NCBI GenBank assembly: GCA_036524675.1
Contig: DATDBU010000203.1
Span: forward strand, 1 to 16,253
Source of the DNA: DATDAW01 sp036524675
Lineage (GTDB): Bacteria; Verrucomicrobiota; Verrucomicrobiia; Chthoniobacterales; DASVRZ01
DNA length: 16,253 nucleotides
Reading direction: 5' to 3'
A program made the translations under genes and the position numbers. Below the pieces are notes generated by a model, which ran no database searches, had not been told where the DNA came from, and was given only the letters and a program-made list of their open reading frames with translations. Positions 6,407 to 14,557 of the stretch are shown one piece after another (within the stretch, counting starts at the first letter, position 1; every line of letters begins with the position of its first letter).

Positions 6407-7777
6407 ATGACTCTGCCTGAAAAACTCCGTGCGCTGCTTGGCCCTGAAGTCGTTTCGGGCGACCCGGAGGTCCTGGCAGCACATTCCGGGGACAAGTGGT
6501 TTGCCTCCAAGACACCGGAGGCTGTCGTATTTGCTGAGACCGTAGCGCAAGTCTCTGATCTCTTAAAATTTGCGAATCGCGAGCGTGTGGCTGTCACGCC
6601 GCGCGGCTCGGGGTTTGGATACGTCGGTGGCTGCGTCCCGATGCGCCAGGGAATCGTCCTTTCCCTCGCGCGAATGAATCGGATCAAGGAAATTCATTTT
6701 GCGGACGGCGTTGCCGTGGTCGAGCCGGGCGTTATTACGGGAAATTTGCAGGAGAAAGCGCGGAGCGAAGGCTTGTTCTACCCTCCGGACCCGGCCAGCC
6801 TGAAGGATTGTTCTCTGGGCGGGAACATCGCGACCAATGCGGGCGGCCCGAGGTGTTTGAAATATGGCGTTACGCGGCCCTACGTTCTCGGCTTGGAAGT
6901 AGTTCTGCCCACTGGCGAAATCATCCGAGCTGGTGGCCGGACACACAAGAACAAGACTGGTTTCGATTTGATCGGATTGTTTACCGGCTCGGAAGGGATG
7001 CTGGGTGTGGTTACGGAAGCGATTCTACGTCTGTTGCCGTTGCCCCCCGCGCGCGCGACCCTTTCGGCGAGTTTTGCGACAGCTTCCGATGCCGCCGAAG
7101 CGGTGCAAAAGATTTTTCACGCGGGTTTTTTGCCGTCCGCACTGGAAGTGGCGGATTCCTTTACCCTGCAAGCTGCCCGGAGCCACTTGGGGAGGGGACT
7201 TGTCCCCGACGGCCAGGCGCATTTGCTGATAGATCTCGATGGCCAGCCGGGTTCGGTGGCGGGTGAACGCGAGGCGTTGTCGAAAGTGTTGCAACAGGCA
7301 AGCGCTCTCGAAATCCAGAGCGCGCTCGGCGAGCAGGAATGCGAAAAATTGTGGGATCTGCGTCGCGGTTTCTCATTTTCCCTTCGGGCGACAGGTCTCA
7401 TCAAACTAAACGAGGATATCGTCGTCCCAAGAGGACGCCTCGTAGACATTTTCGCTTTCGGCGAAGCGCTGCAGCAGAAGTACGGATTTCCCGTAGCGTG
7501 CTTCGGTCACGCTGGTGACGGCAACATTCACGTGAACATCATGTGCCCGGACTATGAAAAGGCCGAAGTCCAAGAACGTTCCGAGCGTGCGCTCGACGAA
7601 TTGTTTGAAACGGTCCTATCCTGGGGCGGCGTTATTACCGGTGAACATGGCATTGGTCTCGCCAAAAAGCGTTGGTGGCACGACGCGGTCTCGCCAGCGA
7701 CGCACAATGTCCACGTTGCCTTAAAGCGGACACTCGATCCCAACGGCATCCTGAATCCGGGAAAATTTTTGGAGTAA
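6407..7777 (+). CDS. FAD-linked oxidase, glycolate oxidase GlcD / D-lactate dehydrogenase type
   Basis: A flavoprotein that oxidises a 2-hydroxy acid such as glycolate or D-lactate to the 2-oxo acid. The N-terminal FAD-binding domain (about residues 38-210) has TPRGSGFGYVGG (64-75), the loop that holds the FAD diphosphate, and LGGNIATNAGGPRCLKYG (137-154). The C-terminal cap domain has GHAGDGNIHVNIM (about 365) and GEHGIGLAKKRWW (about 415), with metal and substrate-binding histidines, and ends in the family's DPNGILNPGKFLE. At 456 residues it fits GlcD (about 450-500). An AGGAGGGG stretch lies 21 bases before the ATG, too far for normal ribosome binding. No GlcE or GlcF partner is in the window, so the exact substrate is open and I give no symbol. 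Confidence 0.93.
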   Translation: MTLPEKLRALLGPEVVSGDPEVLAAHSGDKWFASKTPEAVVFAETVAQVSDLLKFANRERVAVTPRGSGFGYVGGCVPMRQGIVLSLARMNRIKEIHFADGVAVVEPGVITGNLQEKARSEGLFYPPDPASLKDCSLGGNIATNAGGPRCLKYGVTRPYVLGLEVVLPTGEIIRAGGRTHKNKTGFDLIGLFTGSEGMLGVVTEAILRLLPLPPARATLSASFATASDAAEAVQKIFHAGFLPSALEVADSFTLQAARSHLGRGLVPDGQAHLLIDLDGQPGSVAGEREALSKVLQQASALEIQSALGEQECEKLWDLRRGFSFSLRATGLIKLNEDIVVPRGRLVDIFAFGEALQQKYGFPVACFGHAGDGNIHVNIMCPDYEKAEVQERSERALDELFETVLSWGGVITGEHGIGLAKKRWWHDAVSPATHNVHVALKRTLDPNGILNPGKFLE

Positions 7778-7871
7778 TCCCCGTGCGGAAATTTTTGCAG
7801 ACCTAGCAACACTCGGGCCAGTCGGTCTCACGTGTTGCGGTGAGGGTGATCCACTCGTACACTGGCGCGTC

Positions 7872-10238
7872 TTGCGCCGATTGCTGATTCGCCTATTGAA
7901 CTGCTTCCTGGTCGCCGTTTTACTCACGGCGATTTGGGGCGGGTGGTACATATCGCATCGGGGGTTTGGCAAGAAGTGGCGCGGCAAAGTCGCCGAGGAA
8001 TTTTCGAGGCACGGCATGGAGTTCACTGTGAGACGGCTGACCCTTGATCCGTTGCGCGGGCTTGTGGCAAAGGACGTACGCATTTTCAAAGGCAGCAAAG
8101 AGGGACCGTTCGTTGCCCGAATCGATCAGCTCAACCTCGACATCAATTATACGAAATTGATTCGAAAAGAACCATTCATCAACGCGCTCGAGATGCGTCG
8201 TGCCGAACTCGCGTTGCCTGTGGACCCGCAAAGACCGAAAAAGGGCGTCGTGCGGGTACAAAACCTTCAAGCACGCATTAGTTTTCCCCCCGGCAGGGTA
8301 GAGGTCCGACAGCTCGAAGGTGACATTGGGGGTGTGCGTTTGTCGGTGGCCGGTGCGCTTCGAAATCCGGACCAGTTCAAGTCACGGGATATCGAAAGAC
8401 CAACGCTTGGTCCGAAAGTCCCCGAAGTGGCTGGAAAAGGGCCCTCCGGCATCGACCTTTTGAAAGAGTTCAACCAAGTGTCGTTTGCCGGGAAACCCGC
8501 GGCTCTTTCGCTGCAGATTTCGGGTGACCTTGCAAATCCGGGGTCATTGCAAGTCGATAACGTCCGCTTTAACGCCGGTGAGATTCGGTGGCGGGAGGTT
8601 GCTCTGCGGGATGTGTCAATGCGAGGCGATTTGGTGAGAGGCCGCGTAACAGTCCATGGGCTGAAATGGAAGGATGATCGCGGCAGTATGGAAGCAACTG
8701 CGGTATGGGATCTTTTCTCGGGGGAAGGTTCTGCCAGGATGGTAGCAGGGATTGACTGGCTTGCCGCGATGCGCAGCCTCGTACCGAAGCAGGAATGGGC
8801 CTACGTATCTCTTCCCGGTCCGGCGGACCTGAAAATGAACGTATCCTGGTCAAAGAACCGCGTCCCCAAATGGCAGGCTGTTGGAAACGTGAGGACGGGG
8901 TCTATTGGCTGGAAGGACATTCATTTCGAGTCGGCGGAGGCGGCGTTTTCGTGGGATGGCCAGCGTTGGATGGTGCGTGATCTGGACCTGGAACACCGGA
9001 GCGGCAGCCTGACAGGGCAGATTTTTGTGGAGCCGGATCATGTCCAGGCGCTGATCGTGTCCAATTTAAATCCCAAGATTTTTACGCCGTTTGTACCTGA
9101 AAGGGCAAGACGGGCTTGGGACATGTTGGATTTCCGATCCGAACCACTCATCGACCTCAAGATCGACGGCCCCGGATTTGATCCGAAGACTTGGAAGTGG
9201 AATTCCGTCGTGCATCTTGGACGAACGATTTTTCGCGGAGTTCCGCTGAATTCTGCTCACGCTGTCGTCCGCGTGGAGGATCGATCCGTGAATTTCGAAG
9301 ATATCCAAGTCGTGCGCGATGAAGGCGTTGCAACCGGAGACCTGACTTGGGATATGAATGCGGAGACAGTGACGATTCGCAGCGCCCAAGGAATGCTTGA
9401 CCCCGTGGCGGTATGCAACTGGATATCTCCGCCGCTGGCGCGATCGGTGGCTCCATACCGATTTCGTCAGAGCCCGTCGACAAAGGTGAGTGGCGTCGTG
9501 TCGTTGCACGGCCGGCCGGGAACGGAACTGACGGTCGACGTCGCCGCGCCTTCGGGAATGGATTACACATTTTTGAAGCAGGAACTACCGTTCGACCAAG
9601 TCGCCGGACGACTGTTATTCACCGATGGACAGCTGCGAATTACAAACGCCGAAGGGAAGCTGTTCGGTGGAATGGTCCGAGGCAAGGCCGATATCGGGCT
9701 GGGGCCGGGTGCAGATAAAGAACCTTATTCGGCAAGCATTTCCCTGCAGGATGTCGATTTCCCAAGGACGACAAACCTGTATATCTCTTACACGGGTGAG
9801 GGAAAATTGACCGGACGCTATGATTTCAAGGGCAACGGGAACGATACGCGCACCATGGTTGGCTCCGGCAAAATGCGGATCGAGGAAGGTAACGTGTTCA
9901 CGATCCCGGTTTTCGGACCGCTTTCGGGAGTTTTAGACAAAGTCCTTCCAGGGTTTGCCTACAACAAGGCGCGAAAAGCGACGGCAAGTTTCACGGTGTC
10001 GAAAGGCGTGCTGATGACGGAAGACATGGAATTCAGCGGACAGGGCGTCAATCTCTATGGCGAGGGCGCGATAGGCTTTTTGGACGACGCGCTCGATTTC
10101 ACGATGCGAGTCAACGTGCCGGGTTTGCCTGGGGTTTTGTTGAGCCCGGTAAGCAGACTTTTCGAATTTCGCGGTGTCGGCCCGCTGAAGAAGCCGGTGT
10201 GGAAGCTCAAACATCTGCCAGGAAGCGGACAGCCTTGA
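7872..10238 (+). CDS. AsmA-like envelope protein (AsmA/TamB superfamily)
   Basis: A 788-residue protein with one N-terminal membrane anchor (about residues 4-27, LLIRLLNCFLVAVLLTAIWGGWYI split by few polar residues) and a long beta-rich remainder. The C-terminal region has the AsmA-like signature: a repeated strand pattern, GSGKMRIEEGNVFTIPVFG (about 660-680), a GVLMTEDMEFSGQGVNLYGEG stretch and a final DFTMRVNVPGLPG segment. Members span the periplasm as long hydrophobic grooves and are thought to move phospholipids between membranes or assist outer-membrane assembly. The start is TTG at 7872; I find no ATG or GTG upstream in frame after the previous gene, and TTG-CGC-CGA gives a charged tip before the membrane helix. 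Domain order is short anchor, a variable beta-strand region, then the C-terminal AsmA region. It follows the oxidase by 94 bases on the same strand, with no functional link that I can see. Confidence 0.85.
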   Translation: MRRLLIRLLNCFLVAVLLTAIWGGWYISHRGFGKKWRGKVAEEFSRHGMEFTVRRLTLDPLRGLVAKDVRIFKGSKEGPFVARIDQLNLDINYTKLIRKEPFINALEMRRAELALPVDPQRPKKGVVRVQNLQARISFPPGRVEVRQLEGDIGGVRLSVAGALRNPDQFKSRDIERPTLGPKVPEVAGKGPSGIDLLKEFNQVSFAGKPAALSLQISGDLANPGSLQVDNVRFNAGEIRWREVALRDVSMRGDLVRGRVTVHGLKWKDDRGSMEATAVWDLFSGEGSARMVAGIDWLAAMRSLVPKQEWAYVSLPGPADLKMNVSWSKNRVPKWQAVGNVRTGSIGWKDIHFESAEAAFSWDGQRWMVRDLDLEHRSGSLTGQIFVEPDHVQALIVSNLNPKIFTPFVPERARRAWDMLDFRSEPLIDLKIDGPGFDPKTWKWNSVVHLGRTIFRGVPLNSAHAVVRVEDRSVNFEDIQVVRDEGVATGDLTWDMNAETVTIRSAQGMLDPVAVCNWISPPLARSVAPYRFRQSPSTKVSGVVSLHGRPGTELTVDVAAPSGMDYTFLKQELPFDQVAGRLLFTDGQLRITNAEGKLFGGMVRGKADIGLGPGADKEPYSASISLQDVDFPRTTNLYISYTGEGKLTGRYDFKGNGNDTRTMVGSGKMRIEEGNVFTIPVFGPLSGVLDKVLPGFAYNKARKATASFTVSKGVLMTEDMEFSGQGVNLYGEGAIGFLDDALDFTMRVNVPGLPGVLLSPVSRLFEFRGVGPLKKPVWKLKHLPGSGQP

Positions 10239-10261
10239 CACATTGTATCGAAAACAAAGAT

Positions 10262-10333
10262 ACAGCCCGGCTGCTACCCTGAAGAGAAGCTCCCCCCCAA
10301 GAGCGTTCTCAAATTTCCCTGCAGCCGGGCTGT
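10262..10333 (+). other. Stem-within-stem RNA element with a C-rich loop (terminator or small RNA)
   Basis: A perfect 13-bp outer stem (ACAGCCCGGCTGC, 10262-10274, with 10321-10333) encloses an inner hairpin: 10284-10292 (GAGAAGCTC) pairs with 10301-10304 and 10306-10310, one base bulged, around the loop CCCCCCAA. A pyrimidine-rich stretch (TTCTTCTGGTCTTTTCC) follows. It starts 24 bases after the stop of the AsmA-like gene, so it may simply be its terminator, but the length of the insert and the C-run are more than a terminator needs. No promoter is evident. Confidence 0.5.
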
Positions 10334-10351
10334 TCTTCTGGTCTTTTCCCC

Positions 10352-10370
10352 TGTTCGTCATCAACGAACA
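10352..10370. other. Short perfect inverted repeat
   Basis: TGTTCGT and ACGAACA form a seven-bp hairpin with loop CATCA. It is symmetrical enough to be an operator or a minor hairpin ahead of the VanZ-like gene. No clear T-run follows on either strand. The remainder of this gap up to 10553 holds no gene or promoter I can support. Confidence 0.3.
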
Positions 10371-10553
10371 AATTTCGTAAAGCACACCCCATGCCAGCCA
10401 TTGAAAAGATATTTCTGTCTCCGTGTCGTCCCTCGAAGAATTCGCTTGACGAAACAAGTTGGAAAAAAAGCGACAGATTTTCGGTCGGGACATACAGGAG
10501 ATGTCTAAAAACGGACAGAGGTAATAGTTTGGAACTTACGGATTGCAGCTCCA

Positions 10554-11051
10554 ATGAGTTTCCTGAACACTGAGAACTTCGTGGCCCACAAATCTCGCTT
10601 GTCTATCTCGACGCTTGTGTTGGATTGGACGCTCTTTGGTATATGGGCGGTGATAATCTGCATTTTATCATCCTTGACGGGAGAGGATTTAAGCGACGTG
10701 CCCGAGGGGCTGCTGCATCAGGACAAATTGAACCATGCAATCGCTTTTGGTGTCGGGTCTGCATTCTTAGCACGAGCCCTTTACCGGAATACGCAGTTGC
10801 GAGGGTTCCTCCTTTTTGGTGCCACCGTGGCTGCAATCGCGTTGTTTGGCGCGAGTGATGAACTGCATCAATTGTTTACTCCCGGACGTTCTGGAGCCGA
10901 TATTTATGATTGGGCTGCGGATGTCATTGGAAGCACGATAGCGGCGATCCTATTTGTAATTTTTTATGGCAGATCCAGACCTCAACGAACTGACTCCGCT
11001 GGAAGCACAGGCTCGAATCTCGGCTCTCCGCGCGGAAATCGAGAGGCATAA
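10554..11051 (+). CDS. VanZ-like integral membrane protein
   Basis: A 165-residue membrane protein with about four hydrophobic helices (near 20-42, 60-78, 83-102 and 120-141). The VanZ signature is clear in the C-terminal part: an acidic DELHQLFTPGR (about 101-111) followed by D-x-x-A-D-V-I-G (about 117-124). VanZ itself gives low-level teicoplanin resistance, but most homologues outside enterococci have no shown link to antibiotics, so I do not infer resistance. The last 28 residues (after the last helix) overlap the start of ligA by 86 bases in another frame and are polar and low in complexity, which suggests that the tail is a by-product of the overlap. There is no Shine-Dalgarno before the ATG. 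Confidence 0.85.
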   Translation: MSFLNTENFVAHKSRLSISTLVLDWTLFGIWAVIICILSSLTGEDLSDVPEGLLHQDKLNHAIAFGVGSAFLARALYRNTQLRGFLLFGATVAAIALFGASDELHQLFTPGRSGADIYDWAADVIGSTIAAILFVIFYGRSRPQRTDSAGSTGSNLGSPRGNREA

Positions 11052-12996
11052 CCAGCTCTATTACGAGGGAAATCCGGTTATTTCCGATCAGGAGTTCGAT
11101 CGCGAACTGCGCGAGCTTGCCGACTTGGAGGCCAGATATCCCGATTTTGCTATCGCGACGTCGCCTACGAAAAAGGTGGGGGAACGTCCAACGGAAGGTT
11201 TTCGGCAGAGAGCCCATCTCGAACCGATGCTGAGCCTCGACAATACCTATTCGGAGGAGGAGGCGGTGGAGTTTTATCGCCGGATGCAACGATTGCTGCC
11301 GGGCGAAACGATTCCAGTGGTAGTCGAGCCGAAAGTGGACGGTCTGGCGATTTCCGTCGTTTATCGGCACGGCAACCTCGATTATGCGGTGACTCGCGGT
11401 GATGGACGGGTCGGAGACGATGTTACGCGGAATGTTGAAACCATTCGGGTGTTGCCTCGGAAACTGCGCGGAGGCGCTCCAGCTCTCCTCGAAGTCCGCG
11501 GGGAAGTTTTCATGCCGCGCGACGTGTTCCTGGAATTGAATCGGGAACGGGAAAAAAATGGTTTGCCCCTTTTTATGAACCCTCGCAATACGGCGGCTGG
11601 ATCCCTCAAGCAATTGGATTCCGAGCTGACGGCCAAGCGGAAACTATCGATTTTGCTTTATGGCCTCGGTGCGACGGAGGGTTGGGAAGTTGCTTCGCAT
11701 ATCGATGCCCTGGAGCGAATGGAAGCACTCGGAATTCCCGTAAACCCCTGGCGTAAAATGGTTCGTTCGCCGGAGGAAATGCTGGAAGCGATCCGCGGAC
11801 TCGATGCTGACCGGAAAAAATTTGCCTATGACACGGACGGTGCCGTGATCAAAGTGGATCGCCTGGAGCAGCGCCAGCGTTTGGGCTTTACCAGCAAGGC
11901 GCCGCGTTGGGCAATGGCCTTCAAATACAAGGCTGAGCGTGCTGAGACGAAGCTTCTCGACATCGGCATCCAGGTTGGCCGGACGGGCGTATTAACACCT
12001 GTGGCGCACCTCGAGCCCGTCGTGGTCAGCGGCAGTCGGGTCGCCCGCGCGACGCTGCACAATGAAGAGGAAATCGCCCGCAAAGACATCCGGATCGGTG
12101 ACGTCGTGCAGATTGAGAAAGCAGGAGAAGTCATTCCCGCAGTCGTCGGCGTCCGCACGGAACTGCGCAAAGGCGATGAACGCATTTTTCAGATGCCCAC
12201 CGAGTGTCCGGAATGCCACTCGACAGTTGTTCGCGACCCGGAAATCGTCGCAGTGCGTTGTGTGAATAGCAGCTGTCCCGCGCAAATTCGTCGAAAACTC
12301 GAGCATTTTGCTTCGCGTGGCGCGATGGACATCGAAGGTCTCGGTGAAATGATGGTCGCCCAACTGACGAGTCGTGGGCTGGTGCATGCCGTTAGCGATA
12401 TTTACCTGCTGGATGCAGAAAAACTGAGGACGCTTGAGCGGATGGGAGAGAAGAGCATCGCGAATCTGCTCGCCGGCATCGATGCGAGCCGATCGCGACC
12501 CTTGTGGCGGCTCATTTTTGGCCTGGGTATCCTGCACGTAGGAGCGACGGCATCCCGCTCATTGGCGGGCGAATTTGCAAATTTGCGGGAAATCATGGCC
12601 GCCGACACGACACGTTTGCAGCAAATCGAGGATGTCGGCGAAGTGATGGCCGCAAGCATCGTCGATTTTTTTGTCCGCGAAGCCAATCGCGCCTTAATTG
12701 ACGCCCTGGAAGAGGCCGGGCTGAATTTTGCCGGCGAACCCGTCGTCAAAACCACTGCCGATTCTTCGAGGGTCGCCGGAAAGACGTTTGTCTTGACTGG
12801 AGCACTGAGCCGGCCGCGCGAAGTTTTCGAAGAACGCATTCGCGCGGCAGGGGGTAAGACCAGCGGGAGCGTTAGCAAGAAAACGCATTACGTCGTCGCT
12901 GGCGAAGAGGCGGGCAGTAAGCTGGAGAAAGCCAGAACCCTCGGAGTGACTGTCCTGGATGAAGCCGGTCTTGAGGAGATGCTGACGTCTGGTTAG
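10966..12996 (+). CDS. ligA: NAD-dependent DNA ligase
   Basis: Seals nicks in replication and repair using NAD+. All LigA parts are present in 676 residues (E. coli has 671): N-terminal NMN-binding helices with HNQLYYEGNPVISDQEFD (28-45); the adenylation domain with catalytic K123 in EPKVDGLA and the GEVFMP motif (about 179-184); an OB fold; a four-cysteine zinc finger at C414, C417, C432 and C437; helix-hairpin-helix repeats (about 450-575); and a C-terminal BRCT domain (about 598-676, starting VAGKTFVLTG). ATG at 10966 gives the standard N-terminus, and the conserved region starts inside the overlap with the VanZ-like gene, so the overlap is real. No Shine-Dalgarno is seen, so translation may depend on coupling to the upstream gene. 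Confidence 0.98.
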   Translation: MADPDLNELTPLEAQARISALRAEIERHNQLYYEGNPVISDQEFDRELRELADLEARYPDFAIATSPTKKVGERPTEGFRQRAHLEPMLSLDNTYSEEEAVEFYRRMQRLLPGETIPVVVEPKVDGLAISVVYRHGNLDYAVTRGDGRVGDDVTRNVETIRVLPRKLRGGAPALLEVRGEVFMPRDVFLELNREREKNGLPLFMNPRNTAAGSLKQLDSELTAKRKLSILLYGLGATEGWEVASHIDALERMEALGIPVNPWRKMVRSPEEMLEAIRGLDADRKKFAYDTDGAVIKVDRLEQRQRLGFTSKAPRWAMAFKYKAERAETKLLDIGIQVGRTGVLTPVAHLEPVVVSGSRVARATLHNEEEIARKDIRIGDVVQIEKAGEVIPAVVGVRTELRKGDERIFQMPTECPECHSTVVRDPEIVAVRCVNSSCPAQIRRKLEHFASRGAMDIEGLGEMMVAQLTSRGLVHAVSDIYLLDAEKLRTLERMGEKSIANLLAGIDASRSRPLWRLIFGLGILHVGATASRSLAGEFANLREIMAADTTRLQQIEDVGEVMAASIVDFFVREANRALIDALEEAGLNFAGEPVVKTTADSSRVAGKTFVLTGALSRPREVFEERIRAAGGKTSGSVSKKTHYVVAGEEAGSKLEKARTLGVTVLDEAGLEEMLTSG

Positions 12997-12999
12997 CAT

Positions 13000-13011
13000 C
13001 TGTCGCGACAG
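13000..13011. other. Perfect 12-bp palindrome after ligA
   Basis: CTGTCGCGACAG lies four bases after the ligA stop. Eighteen bases on, CCACC-GCT-GGTGG (13029-13041) makes a five-bp hairpin. Neither has a T-run, so neither is a clear terminator; the palindrome could be a protein-binding site. The remaining bases before glgC hold no feature I can support. Confidence 0.3.
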
Positions 13012-13140
13012 TAGGAAATTCTGCCTTTCCACCGCTGGTGGTGCCTTCAACTGCCAACCATTTAAATTTCTCAAAACTGACGTGACTATTTCAATTGCCC
13101 GTCTGATGATGATTACTCCTCCTTTACCCAGTTCCCAGTC

Positions 13141-14433
13141 ATGTCAGAAACCCCGCACCTTCCTTCTGTAGTCCGTAACACTCTGGCCATCGTTATGGGT
13201 GGCGGTGTTGGCTCCCGCCTCTTTCCCCTCACCAAAGACCGCTCGAAACCGGCGGTTCCACTCGGGGGCAAATATCGTATTGTCGACATCCCGATCTCGA
13301 ACTGTCTTAATTCGGGCCTGCGGCAGATCTACGTGCTGACGCAGTTCAACAGCACGTCGCTGCATCGGCATATCAACGACAGTTATCAATTCGACCATTT
13401 CACCAAGAGCTTCGTCGAGATTCTGGCGGCGCAGCAAACGCCCGAAGGCTCCAATTGGTATCAGGGCACTGCCGATGCTGTCCGGCAAAACATGCGCTAC
13501 TTCCTCGAAGCGCCCTACGAATATTACATCATTCTCAGTGGTGATCAGTTGTATCGGATGGATTACACCGACGTCCTGAATCATCACATCAAGAACGAGG
13601 CCGACATCACGATTGGCACGATTCCAGTTGCGCGGACGGCTGCGAGCGACTTCGGCATCATGGATAGCGATCCGGATTATCGGATTACGCGATTTGTGGA
13701 AAAACCGAAGGAGGACGACGTTCTCGATACGCTCAAGATTCCGGAAAAGCTTCTCGCCACCATCGACAAACCTGCTGACGCCGATCTGTATCAGGCATCG
13801 ATGGGAATCTATGTCTTTAACCGTAAAGTGCTCATCGAGTGCCTCGATAATGACCTCGTCGATTTCGGCAAACACATTATTCCTGCAGCCATCCCAGACC
13901 GGCGTGTAATAGCCTACATTTTCCAGGGTTACTGGGAGGATATTGGAACCATTCGAGCGTTTTACGAGGCTAACATCCGGCTCACCGATTTAGTTCCGGA
14001 ATTTTCCTTTTTCGAAAGTGGCGGTTCAATCTACACCCACCGCCGTTTTCTACCTGCGACGAAGATCAACGGCGCCATGATCCGGCAGGCGATCATCTCT
14101 GACGGCTGCATCATTTCGGATGGTTCCATCGAGCGCTCTGTCATTGGCGTCCGAAGCATTATTAATCCGGGGGCCACCATCCGGAATTCGGTGCTCATGG
14201 GCGCCGATTTTTACGAGGAAGGCCCGCCGCCGGACGGACTGCCAGCGATAGGGATCGGCAAGAATTGCGTCGTTGACCGGGCTATCATCGACAAGGACGC
14301 CCGTATCGGCGATGGCTGTGTCATCACACCGGAAGGCAAGCCTGAGAATATGGACGGCGACAACTTCTATATTCGTGACGGCCTGGTCGTCGTCCCGAAA
14401 AACGCCGTCATCAGACCCGGTAAGTGGATCTGA
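13141..14433 (+). CDS. glgC: Glucose-1-phosphate adenylyltransferase (ADP-glucose pyrophosphorylase)
   Basis: Makes ADP-glucose from ATP and glucose-1-phosphate, the committed step of bacterial glycogen synthesis. The N-terminal nucleotidyltransferase domain has GGGVGSRLFPLTKDRSKPAVP (about 20-40), WYQGTADAVRQ (106-116), SGDQLYRMDY (133-142) and the glucose-1-phosphate-binding FVEKPKE (about 185-191). The C-terminal part is a left-handed beta-helix with IIDKDARIGDGCVITPEG and FYIRDGLVVVPKNAVIRPG. NWYQGTADAVRQ, SGDQLYRMDY and MGADFYE resemble cyanobacterial and plant enzymes more than E. coli GlgC, so 3-phosphoglycerate activation is possible, as inference. The 430-residue length is normal. 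ATG at 13141 is the first in frame; there is no Shine-Dalgarno. No other glycogen gene is in the window. Confidence 0.97.
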   Translation: MSETPHLPSVVRNTLAIVMGGGVGSRLFPLTKDRSKPAVPLGGKYRIVDIPISNCLNSGLRQIYVLTQFNSTSLHRHINDSYQFDHFTKSFVEILAAQQTPEGSNWYQGTADAVRQNMRYFLEAPYEYYIILSGDQLYRMDYTDVLNHHIKNEADITIGTIPVARTAASDFGIMDSDPDYRITRFVEKPKEDDVLDTLKIPEKLLATIDKPADADLYQASMGIYVFNRKVLIECLDNDLVDFGKHIIPAAIPDRRVIAYIFQGYWEDIGTIRAFYEANIRLTDLVPEFSFFESGGSIYTHRRFLPATKINGAMIRQAIISDGCIISDGSIERSVIGVRSIINPGATIRNSVLMGADFYEEGPPPDGLPAIGIGKNCVVDRAIIDKDARIGDGCVITPEGKPENMDGDNFYIRDGLVVVPKNAVIRPGKWI

Positions 14434-14458
14434 GCCGCAACGCGGCCCGCATTGGTCT

Positions 14459-14543
14459 TGCTCTTTAACTTTAACTTACTCTGCGGACTCGCGCTGCGAG
14501 CCGCAGCCGCCACAGAGTAAGTTAAAGCATAAGTTCAAGAGCA
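14459..14543. repeat. Long near-palindromic hairpin between converging genes
   Basis: CTTTAACTTACTCTG (14469-14483) is a perfect inverted repeat of 14513-14527. Outside it, TGCTCTT (14459-14465) pairs with AAGAGCA (14537-14543); in an alternative register AACTT pairs with AAGTT (14531-14535). Inside, CGG-A-CTCGC pairs with GCGAG-CCG around the loop GCT. The whole 85-base unit can fold into one long hairpin. It lies between the stops of glgC (plus) and the SRPBCC gene (minus), so a bidirectional transcription barrier is the simplest role, though neither side has a proper T-run. A dispersed palindromic repeat is the alternative. Confidence 0.65.
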
Positions 14544-14557
14544 CGAATCCAGGCACG

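Noticed and set aside
7806..7838. GCAACAC/GTGTTGC inverted repeat with GTGAGACC on the minus strand, resembling the start of the RNA units
   Set aside because: Only an eight-base match; no closing stem with a T-run and no promoter block, so probably chance.
10488..10504. GACAT-N7-ATGTC as an operator
   Set aside because: Five-base arms are too short to separate from chance without other copies.
10391..10573. 60-codon frame ahead of the VanZ-like gene
   Set aside because: No ribosome-binding site and no domain or membrane pattern; it overlaps the better supported VanZ-like start.
10554..11051. Glycopeptide resistance gene
   Set aside because: VanZ-like proteins are common membrane proteins without a shown resistance role outside van clusters; no other van gene is present.
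13144..13875. 243-codon minus-strand frame opposite glgC
   Set aside because: It is a shadow of glgC, which has all of its family motifs.
14469..14527. Integron attC site, because TTTAAC...GTTAAA frames the hairpin
   Set aside because: The flanking bases miss the RYYYAAC/GTTRRRY ends, the long stem lacks the usual spacer and unpaired bases, and there is no integrase or cassette array.
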